NCBI GenBank assembly: GCA_937959175.1
Contig: CALGAS010000313.1
Coordinates: forward strand, 1-29,718
Direction of reading: 5' to 3'
Origin: an uncultured bacterium
GTDB lineage: Bacteria > Planctomycetota > Planctomycetia > Pirellulales > UBA1268
DNA: 29,718 bases
Position numbers and translations under genes: made by a program. A model generated the notes under the pieces. The model was not told the DNA's origin. It worked only from the letters and a program-made list of their open reading frames with translations, and searched no databases. Shown here in pieces: positions 8,201-13,789 of the stretch. Within the stretch, counting starts at the first letter, position 1. Each line of letters begins with the position of its first letter.

Positions 8201-10172
8201 TATTCCACTGGCTGCTCACGTCGCCTTGCCAGCGTCGCACCGAGACGCCCGCGATCAGCAGATCAATCCGATTCTGGGCGGTGTTGTCGACGAGCGTCGC
8301 CTGCACGCCGGCCGGCAGGCTGCCGAGGGTGAAGTTGTAGTTGTCGAGGCTGCCATACTGGATCAGCGGCACCGTCCCGGGTGCCGGGGCGGCCGAGGCA
8401 AAGTTGATCACCGTCGCATCACCGCCGGTGGTCAGGCTGCCGGAGACCGAGAGGGGCGCGAAACTTTCGTCAGGGTTCCCGAAGGAACCGAGGTCGACGG
8501 TGATCGTGCTGTCGGCCCCGAGCGTCAGAGCCGAGGCGAACAGCTGGCTGTTGAGGCTGGCGACGTTGACGCCGAGGGTGGCGTCGGCGGCGATGGTGAT
8601 TTCCCCGCTGCCAGTGTGGGCGGTGCTGAGGCCGAGCGTGCCGGCAGTCACGCTGGTCGGCCCGAAGTAGCTGCCGGCCCCGGTCAGGTCGAGCGTGCCG
8701 GTGCCCTCCTTGACGAGGCCGCCGACGCCGCCGAGTGGCTGAGGCATCGTCACCGTGAATCCCTGGGTATCGATCACCGCCCCGGAGACCGTGTCGTTGA
8801 TCGTGGCGGTGAAGATGTCGGCCATGAAGGCATCAGAGTCGGCGGTAGCGACAAGCCGGCCGCCGTTGAAGTTGAAGGCGGTGGTGGAAAAGATGTCGGC
8901 CGACGTGACCTCTGCCGCTTCCAGCCGGCCGCCTGCGCCCAGGTTGACTGTCGCCAGCAGGCTCGATCCGCTCTTGGATAGCACGACGTTGCCGGCTCGC
9001 ATCACGCCGGTGCCCTCGATCGAGAGCGTGCCAATGCCGCCAAACTTGCCGACGGCCACGTCTCCCCCGAGAACATCGACCGTGCCGCCGCTGATCGTCA
9101 CCGTGCCGGTGCCCGAGGCACCGTCGCCGATCTCGAAGTCGGCCGAGCCCCGCTTGACGATCGATCCGCCGGTCATCGTCAGGGTGCCGCTGCCGTTGGA
9201 CTTGCCGATGGACAGCTCACCGTTGGCGACCTCGAGCGTGCCGGCCGAGAGGGTGTAGCTGCCGATCCCGCTGGTGCCATAACTGCCCACGTAGAGACTG
9301 CCGCTGGCGACATTGAAAAGACCTCCGGTCTGCTCGATCTCACCGGTGCCGTTGAAGTCACCGAACACGAGATTGCCGCCGCCGGTCTTGTTGACGGTGC
9401 CTCCGGAGATCACTAGCTGGCCGAGGCCCCCTCCCCCTTCGCCATCGAAGGGCTTCGTGCCAAACTTCGTCCAGTTGTTGGTGTTGAAGACGCCGCCGGT
9501 GGGCACGTTGATCGTGCCGAGGCCCTGTCCGCCACCCCCCTGGCCGCGGCCGACCTCGATCTCCCCGGCGATAACCGAGAAGGTGCCCTCCACGTCAAAC
9601 GTCCCGGTGGAGGTGTTCCCGGCGATGGTGTCACCGATGTAGAGACGCTGCCCGTCCGCTTCGAGAACAAACTCCCCGCCGGCGGCAATCGCCACCGTTC
9701 CGGTGCCTCCAACACTCCCGCCGCCGCCGCCGACGGTGCCGGGGCCGATCAGCCGGACGGTTGTGCCACTGCCGATTTCGAGCCGGCCCTCGCCCGGTGC
9801 GAGGCTCTCGGCGGTGGCATAGCCGATCGACGAGAGCGAACCGGCGGTCACTGCGCCGCTTCCTTCCACGACGAGCGTTCCCGTCCCGTCGAACCCGACG
9901 GCCAGCTGGGGCCCGGCCAGATCGCCGTCGAGCGTGAGGGTCGCGGTGCCGCTGTTGGCGATGATCGCGACATCTTCGGATCCGGGGACGACGCCCCCGG
10001 TCCAGTTGGCCGGGTCGAGAAAACTGCCGGTTGTTGCCGACCACTCGATGTCGGCCGCCTGGGTGGCCGGCGGAACAGCCCCCAAGGCAAGCAGGCAAAG
10101 GCCGCTCGCCAAGCGAATGGTGGCGGCAAGCAGGCAACGTGATCGGCGGATTCCGTCAGGCGTAGACCGCAT
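4782..10172 (-). CDS. Giant autotransporter-associated beta-strand-repeat protein with PEP-CTERM tail
   Basis: A 1796-residue exported protein, probably a structural or adhesive surface layer component (inference). The ATG at 10172 has AGGAGA about six bases upstream. The N-terminus has Arg residues then a hydrophobic core ending PPATQAADIEW, a signal peptide cleaved near residue 39-40. The body is almost entirely short Gly/Thr/Ser-rich beta-strand repeats, of two kinds: 'G.LTISGGTV....IG' units in the N-terminal third, and longer 'LTKTGAGDLTL...GP....AGTL' units around 8700, 7980, 6400 and 5690, which match the autotransporter-associated beta-strand repeat pattern. Residues about 1694-1769 form a dockerin-like pair (DTDLSGQVNVFDL, GDFNYDGVSNVFDL). 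VPEPG (1770-1774), a hydrophobic stretch and RFRRRQTT close the protein. No enzyme domain is visible. A promoter candidate lies at 10270-10298, leaving a leader of about 90 nt. Confidence 0.88.
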   Translation of the reverse strand: MRSTPDGIRRSRCLLAATIRLASGLCLLALGAVPPATQAADIEWSATTGSFLDPANWTGGVVPGSEDVAIIANSGTATLTLDGDLAGPQLAVGFDGTGTLVVEGSGAVTAGSLSSIGYATAESLAPGEGRLEIGSGTTVRLIGPGTVGGGGGSVGGTGTVAIAAGGEFVLEADGQRLYIGDTIAGNTSTGTFDVEGTFSVIAGEIEVGRGQGGGGQGLGTINVPTGGVFNTNNWTKFGTKPFDGEGGGGLGQLVISGGTVNKTGGGNLVFGDFNGTGEIEQTGGLFNVASGSLYVGSYGTSGIGSYTLSAGTLEVANGELSIGKSNGSGTLTMTGGSIVKRGSADFEIGDGASGTGTVTISGGTVDVLGGDVAVGKFGGIGTLSIEGTGVMRAGNVVLSKSGSSLLATVNLGAGGRLEAAEVTSADIFSTTAFNFNGGRLVATADSDAFMADIFTATINDTVSGAVIDTQGFTVTMPQPLGGVGGLVKEGTGTLDLTGAGSYFGPTSVTAGTLGLSTAHTGSGEITIAADATLGVNVASLNSQLFASALTLGADSTITVDLGSFGNPDESFAPLSVSGSLTTGGDATVINFASAAPAPGTVPLIQYGSLDNYNFTLGSLPAGVQATLVDNTAQNRIDLLIAGVSVRRWQGDVSSQWNTTEANWLDSFTGVGSAVTFADGDGPVIFDDSATGTTDVTLEATVLPLETQFTNESLAYSLSGAGSIGGSGGLTKTGAGDLTLATANTFTGPVRLAGGTTSIATVANAGAASPLGAGTADPTNLVLAGGRLAYTGATGATDRGLSITGGSGSIAVAEADTVLTVSGQMSAVEGSFLKTGPGTLRLAGDGITNTLATVESGIGVTIEAGTLALEGTGADATSLVNAMSGELHVGSSAGQAASLTVTNATLDVGSWISIGHDTGAADTSASLTGATVTAANLRLGFGDPANSGTHALTLADSSLEVGNEVLIANIGPSVGTLSLTGTSSIRSGGNFLVGNTADTQGTVTVADSSTLTSVGQLRVGDGGSGQLTASGSAALTVDQVLIGNATGSTGTLSLGDSSVLQASGYMAVGNAGTGTLDLSGSANLTVQFDLNVADFGTGTLTLADTATAAAGSLFAGKNPDTSGDISVSGGQLLQTAADGSFIVGRDGAGTLTIGGTGQVVAAATGGLVLAATSTSQTGAVNLDGGVLEVARISRGSGTGAVVSFNGGTLRASATADGTFISGLDNLLILPGGATIDSAGRTISVDQPFIDAGGGGLTKAGEGTLVLAADSFYSGPTAVAAGTLRVNGNNALAVGPVTVAADGTLGGSGTVGGVTSLGGGATLAPGNSPGNLTFAQGLTLAEGGNYNWQLANAAGTAGIAWDTVTVAGTLDITATSADPFAINLWTLSSTGPDVDGPAANFDPTTAYSWRIATAASITGFSEDAFEIVTTAANGTAGFANSTAGGTFSLALAGNDLNLLFTPGSGPTDIIIDVPSGTETQAEAGYPTIGAATSVTKIGAGTVVFDAANAYSGPTTISAGTLEVAAADALAATNVTVDSAATLSIAAGTTMRSPSVIVDGGTLAAAGLAINDTTGITSLAINAGTLAGSPAVTIDGGGELALVQDARVSVAVGSLAVTEGSGGGRLDLGAGQVAIAAGGITAEDLRADIIAGRNGGAWNGASGIMSSAAAASGGSRAVGYVVAGDGSATVSFAAPGDTDLSGQVNVFDLIEIDSAGKFGNGEAAVWSEGDFNYDGVSNVFDLIAIDSSGAYGTGPYFPASPTVAGGLGQVAAVPEPGLLGVLGGALVGLAYRFRRRQTT

Positions 10173-10269
10173 CGAGGCTCTCCTAATACGGGAAGGACCT
10201 GCTCGGGCAGGCGGGTCATCGGCGGATTCACAACATCTGAGAAAACCCCCTCAGTCGACCCATCGATCA

Positions 10270-10298
10270 GTTAGAGGCTCGGCCGCCCCCGATGTCAA
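10270..10298 (-). promoter_or_regulatory. Sigma70-type promoter for the giant PEP-CTERM gene
   Basis: On the minus strand TTGACA (10298-10293, a perfect -35) is followed after exactly 17 bp by TCTAAC (10275-10270, 4 of 6 to TATAAT). The predicted transcript starts about 90 nt before the ATG at 10172. A copy of the motif CGCTGAAAC abuts the -35 box on its upstream side. This is a hexamer match only. Confidence 0.5.
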
Positions 10299-10334
10299 GT
10301 TTCAGCGACCCTAAGAACGCCGCCAGCATGAGCC

Positions 10335-10372
10335 GCTGAAACAGTTTCAGCATCATGGCGAGATGACTCGCC
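10335..10372 (-). terminator. Two adjacent stem-loops downstream of the LEPR-XLL gene
   Basis: Two perfect hairpins lie just past the minus-strand stop codon at 10391. GGCGAG/CTCGCC with a 4-nt loop spans 10357-10372, and GCTGAAA/TTTCAGC with a 3-nt loop spans 10335-10351. Neither is followed by a T-run, so they are not classic intrinsic terminators. They could stabilise the 3' end, assist Rho-dependent ending, or, for the second, be protein-binding dyads. Confidence 0.4.
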
Positions 10373-10390
10373 GGACGGTTTCGGGACCTG

Positions 10391-12340
10391 TTAGCCGATC
10401 CGCCGGCCGGGCCGCCGCAGGATGGACCAGTTGAGGTCGCCTCCGAGCGGCAGGACGGTTCCGGGGAGCGTCCCATTCATCATCACGCCCAGCAGGGCCC
10501 CGGTCGTGGTCTCCCGCCAGATGATGTCATTGCGGCCATCGCGGGTGAGATCATCGGTGCCGACAACCGACCAGTTGAGGTTGCCCCCCATCCAGGCCGC
10601 CTGCTGGAGGATCGCATCGACCAGCCGCCACTGGATCACCACGCCGGTCGAGGCCTGCCTCCAGAGCACGTCCCCGTAGCCGTCGTCGTCAAAGTCGCCG
10701 GTGCCGGCGATTTCCCAGTCGGCGTTGCCGCCCAGCGGCGTGGCGGAGAGCAGGGCCGTTCCCTGCCGGCGATGCACGACTGTGATCCCGGTCGAGGCCT
10801 GCCGCCAGATCAGGTCGGTCGTGCCGTCGGCGTTGGCATCGAATCCGGGGTCGGTCGAGACCAGCCGCCAGTCGGCATCGCCACCGAGCACCACCTGCTC
10901 GGTGGAGGTGGTGCCATCCATCAGCCACATGATGTTGGTGGCCGTCGTCTGCTCCCGCCAAACCAGATCGGTTCGCCCGTCGTTGTCGTAGTCGCCGGTG
11001 GCCTCGACTTGCCAGCTGCCGTTCCTGCCGAGCACGCGGGACTCGCGGGTCGAGCCGTCGACTTCCAGGAGCGTCAGCACGGTCCGTCCGCTGGAGACCT
11101 GATACCAGATCAGGTCGGTCACCATGTCGCCGTCGAAGTCGCCCGCGGTCACCACCGACCAGTCGGCATCGCCGCCGAGAAACCGCGTCCCGAGCCGGCC
11201 GCCGAAGGTGTTGTAGAGCACGCCCGCCACCTGGCCGTTTGAGGCGTCCCGCCAGAGCCCGTCGAGCACACCGCCGCCGTTGAAGTCGATGGTCGGAGGC
11301 GGGGTCACTTGCACCAGCCGCAGCCCTGAGCCGCCGTCGGCAAGGGCCAAGAGTTCGCGGCTGACGACCGCCACGTCGCGGGCGACGCCGGGCGTGTCGA
11401 GGCTCCGCGTCAGCCGGGCCCGGGCGGGATCGGCGACATTGACCTCCTGCAGCCCAGCGACCGAGTCGGCCACGTAGACCGCCAGCCCGTTGGGACCGAC
11501 GGCCACGCCCTCGGCCGAACCGGCGGTGTCGACGGTGCCCACGATCGCCGGGAGAGCGGGCGTGGCGATATCGACGATCTGGAGGCCGGCGGCCTGATCG
11601 GCCAGATAGGCAGTCTGGCCGTCGGCCGAGAGCCTGACCGCCTCGGCCGAGCCGGGCGTCGCCACGCCGCCCACCCGGCTGGCCACCTGGGGGGCGGAGA
11701 TGTCGATCACCTGGAGGCCGACCTGATCAGCGACGAAGGCGTAGTCGCCGAAGGCCGAGAGGACGACGTCGTAGGCATTGCCCGGCAGCGAGACGGAGTG
11801 GAGGTCCGCCGGGGCGGCGGGATTGGTGACGTCGATGATCCGGAGGTCGCCGTTGCGGTCGGCAACATAGGCCGTCGTGAACTGCCCGGTCCGCTGGATG
11901 GCGACATCGATGGCGTAGCCTGGCGTGTCGAAGGTCGTGATCAGCGAGGGCGCCAGGGGCACCGAGACATCGACGACTGTCAGGCCGGCGTTGCCGTTTG
12001 CCAGATAGAGCTGGTTGCCGTCGGGCGAGAGGGCAAGCCCGTTGGCGAAGCCGCCGGTGTCGAGCGAGCCGGTCTGCGCGGTAAACAGATCGAGTGCCAC
12101 GATGCCGGCGGTCGCATCGGCCACGAAGACGTGGCGGCCATCGTCGGAAACGGCCACATCGTAGGCATTGAAGGTGTCGATCGAACCAGCGATTGCCAGC
12201 CTCGAGAGCATCCGCCTGGGCTCGAGCGGCTCGGCGGCGGTGACCGGCGATCGGGACCGGCGGCGGGAGTTGCGCCGTGTCTGCGGAGCACCGGCATCGG
12301 ACGGTCGTTCGCTGATGGTCAACAGCGAGAAGAGACGCAT
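10391..12340 (-). CDS. LEPR-XLL protein with LVIVD-type and FG-GAP-like beta-propellers
   Basis: A 649-residue predicted surface or secreted protein. Residues 39-46 read LEPRRMLS, the LEPR-XLL signature found near the N-terminus of many large planctomycete proteins. The Arg-rich region before it is typical, and no ordinary signal peptide is seen. About seven LVIVD-like blades follow (for example LQIVDIATPALP, with YVAD or YLAD one strand earlier). Then come six units of about 48-50 residues with the pattern D-x-D-x-DG-x-x-D-L-I-W-R ... TG ... LGG-x-x-x-W, resembling FG-GAP/VCBS calcium-binding repeats. So it is two stacked propellers, likely for binding or adhesion. It has no PEP-CTERM tail and ends RRPGRRIG. 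The ATG at 12340 was preferred to a TTG at 12457 because the TTG overlaps a promoter -35 candidate and adds a low-complexity extension; the ribosome site (GGGG) is weak. Confidence 0.78.
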   Translation of the reverse strand: MRLFSLLTISERPSDAGAPQTRRNSRRRSRSPVTAAEPLEPRRMLSRLAIAGSIDTFNAYDVAVSDDGRHVFVADATAGIVALDLFTAQTGSLDTGGFANGLALSPDGNQLYLANGNAGLTVVDVSVPLAPSLITTFDTPGYAIDVAIQRTGQFTTAYVADRNGDLRIIDVTNPAAPADLHSVSLPGNAYDVVLSAFGDYAFVADQVGLQVIDISAPQVASRVGGVATPGSAEAVRLSADGQTAYLADQAAGLQIVDIATPALPAIVGTVDTAGSAEGVAVGPNGLAVYVADSVAGLQEVNVADPARARLTRSLDTPGVARDVAVVSRELLALADGGSGLRLVQVTPPPTIDFNGGGVLDGLWRDASNGQVAGVLYNTFGGRLGTRFLGGDADWSVVTAGDFDGDMVTDLIWYQVSSGRTVLTLLEVDGSTRESRVLGRNGSWQVEATGDYDNDGRTDLVWREQTTATNIMWLMDGTTSTEQVVLGGDADWRLVSTDPGFDANADGTTDLIWRQASTGITVVHRRQGTALLSATPLGGNADWEIAGTGDFDDDGYGDVLWRQASTGVVIQWRLVDAILQQAAWMGGNLNWSVVGTDDLTRDGRNDIIWRETTTGALLGVMMNGTLPGTVLPLGGDLNWSILRRPGRRIG

Positions 12341-12428
12341 GGTAAGCCCCGGCAATGGAGAACTGCGAGCCGCAACGCGGGCAGGAGAACGGTGAGGATG
12401 TCGATCCCGCCGCGCCGGCGCTTCTCCA

Positions 12429-12457
12429 AGTATTTCTTCGGTCGTGACCCGGGGCAA
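12429..12457 (-). promoter_or_regulatory. Candidate promoter of the LEPR-XLL gene
   Basis: On the minus strand TTGCCC (12457-12452) and AATACT (12434-12429) are separated by 17 bp; each matches four of six consensus positions. The implied start near 12422 leaves about 80 nt before the ATG at 12340. The same -35 sequence and spacing recur upstream of the S41 protease gene (23005-23033). Confidence 0.35.
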
Positions 12458-12547
12458 ACAATCGGTCGCCGGCCGGAAGATGGATCGTGCCGTAGCCGGG
12501 GCGGCTCACCGGCGATCCGCCCGTGGATTTCGCGCAGGGGGCCTACG

Positions 12548-12578
12548 TGATACCATAAGAACATGAATTCCAGTATCA
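12548..12578 (+). promoter_or_regulatory. Extended -10 promoter and start-centred operator of the RHH-MNT/HEPN unit
   Basis: An extended -10 (TG-A-TACCAT, 12548-12556) would place transcription start at 12563, the A of the ATG, giving a leaderless mRNA. No ribosome site is seen upstream, which agrees. The arms TGATAC (12548-12553) and GTATCA (12573-12578) form a perfect inverted repeat whose centre falls exactly on 12563. The left arm is part of the -10 element. A protein bound here would block the promoter. The encoded antitoxin has a ribbon-helix-helix domain and is the natural candidate (inference). No good -35 is visible. Confidence 0.5.
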
Positions 12579-13168
12579 AACTTTCGAGTCGGAAGGAAAA
12601 GAAACCATCCGCCTCCGGCACCTTTGTGCTCCGCCTGAATCCCACGTTGCATGCGGTGTTGCGGCAGGAAGCGGCTGCTGCCGAAACCTCGCTCAACGAC
12701 TGGTGCGGTCGTTTGCTGGCGGCGCCGGGCGGCGCCGGCGTCGCGGAGGCGACGGAGATCCTTGTGGCCCTTCGTCACCGCTTCGGCGACGACCTGCTCG
12801 GCGTCGTTGCGTACGGATCCTTCGTCCGCGGTGAGATGGCGACCGGGTCAGACGTCGATCTGCTTGTGGTGCTTACCGATCGCGTGAAGATCACACGCGG
12901 GCTTTACCATGGGTGGGAACGAGTGGCGCCGACCTGGGAAGGGCGGGAGGTCGATCTGCATTACGTCCATCTGCCCGCTGCCGGTGATCCCGTGTCGGGC
13001 AGTTGGGCCGAGGTGGCGGTGTCCGGAATCCTCCTTTGGGAACGCGGCCTGATGGTCTCGCGGCGGCTCATCAGTATTCGCAGCCGGATCGCCCGCGGGG
13101 AGTTGATCCGACGGCAAGCCCAAGGCCAGCCCTACTGGGTTCATGAGGAGCGAGATGCGAAGTCCTGA
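12563..13168 (+). CDS. RHH (HicB-like) - minimal nucleotidyltransferase fusion, predicted antitoxin
   Basis: A 201-residue cytosolic protein. Residues 19-53 (GTFVLRLNPTLHAVLR..., then SLNDWCGRLL) match the ribbon-helix-helix fold as found in HicB-type antitoxins, which binds DNA. Residues 80-135 are a minimal nucleotidyltransferase (MNT) domain with a full GSX10DXD motif (G85-S86 ... D97-x-D99) and a likely third metal ligand at D131 (EVDLHYV). In the known MNT-HEPN pairs the MNT protein neutralises the HEPN RNase by transferring AMP to it. Here the same polypeptide also carries a DNA-binding domain, suggesting built-in autoregulation at the dyad centred on its own start codon. It overlaps the HEPN gene by 14 nt, implying coupled translation. 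Both domains look intact. The start has no Shine-Dalgarno and is probably leaderless. Confidence 0.85.
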   Translation: MNSSIKLSSRKEKKPSASGTFVLRLNPTLHAVLRQEAAAAETSLNDWCGRLLAAPGGAGVAEATEILVALRHRFGDDLLGVVAYGSFVRGEMATGSDVDLLVVLTDRVKITRGLYHGWERVAPTWEGREVDLHYVHLPAAGDPVSGSWAEVAVSGILLWERGLMVSRRLISIRSRIARGELIRRQAQGQPYWVHEERDAKS

Positions 13169-13562
13169 CTTGGCCGCCGACTACGTCCGCAGGGCAAAAG
13201 CCCGACTGGCTGCCGTCGACGCGCTCTACGCCGCCGCGAGCTGGGCGGATGTGGTCCGGGAGTCGCAAGAGGTCGTCGAACTGGCCCTCAAGGGACTCCT
13301 GCGATCAGCGGGCATCGAGCCGCCGCGGATCCATGACGTGTCTGACGTGCTCCTGGCCGAACGTGAGCGATTCCCAAAGGCCCTCCAGCGAAATCTCGAG
13401 AGGCTGGCGGCCGGATCCCGCACGCTCCGACGCGACCGGGAGCTCGCCTTTTACGGAGCGGAAGATCTCACGCCTTCCGGCTTCTACTCGCAGGACGACG
13501 CCACCGCGGCCCGTGAGATTGCCCGCACAACGGTGGCGGCGGTCGAACCGCATGTCGCCTGA
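13155..13562 (+). CDS. HEPN-domain protein, predicted toxin partner
   Basis: A 135-residue, mostly helical cytosolic protein. The blocks ESQEVVELALKGLLR (about 36-50), PPRIHDVSDVLL (56-67) and RELAFYGAED...SGFYSQDDA (95-116) match the HEPN family that pairs with MNT nucleotidyltransferases. Known HEPN toxins are metal-independent RNases with an R-x(4-6)-H motif. Only two His residues are present (H60, H133) and neither has an Arg four to six residues before the intervening gap, so the canonical motif is not visible and RNase activity is uncertain. The start at 13155 was chosen because AGGAG lies four bases upstream. An ATG at 13143 is in frame but lacks a ribosome site. It overlaps the antitoxin gene. 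It could be a catalytically altered HEPN, or a nucleotide-binding partner. Confidence 0.8.
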   Translation: MRSPDLAADYVRRAKARLAAVDALYAAASWADVVRESQEVVELALKGLLRSAGIEPPRIHDVSDVLLAERERFPKALQRNLERLAAGSRTLRRDRELAFYGAEDLTPSGFYSQDDATAAREIARTTVAAVEPHVA

Positions 13563-13789
13563 TCGGTCGGCTCGCTGTTCACCGGCAACAAACCGGTATG
13601 GCGTCGCTCGGGCAATGGCCGACGCCTCGAATGGCATGCCGCCCAACGCGATTTCGATGCCCACGCCGGAAGCCGCCCTGTGGTCGAGGTCGGCGGTGGG
13701 AATCACCGCATCGGCATGTCAGACTCCGCTTGTGGTGCGGGGGGGGCAGCCCGCTGCCGCTAAATCCAGCCCGTTCCCGGAGGCCTCTC
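13563..13789 (+). other. Intergenic gap before the sulfatase gene
   Basis: This 227-bp gap has no recognisable gene. It holds two small stem-loops: ACCGG/CCGGT soon after the HEPN stop, and GGCAG/CTGCC with a 4-nt loop at 13745-13758. Neither has a T-run. A ribosome site GGAGG (13779-13783) ends the gap. No promoter was identified. Confidence 0.35.

Noticed and set aside
7512..8981. A 489-codon plus-strand frame inside the giant PEP-CTERM gene
   Set aside because: It is the complement of regular Gly/Thr repeats, giving a Gly/Arg/Val-rich product with no domain and no ribosome site.
5000..10100. The repetitive coding region as a satellite or CRISPR-like array
   Set aside because: The repeats are protein-level, variable in length and sequence, and lie in one continuous frame. 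There are no identical repeats with unique spacers.
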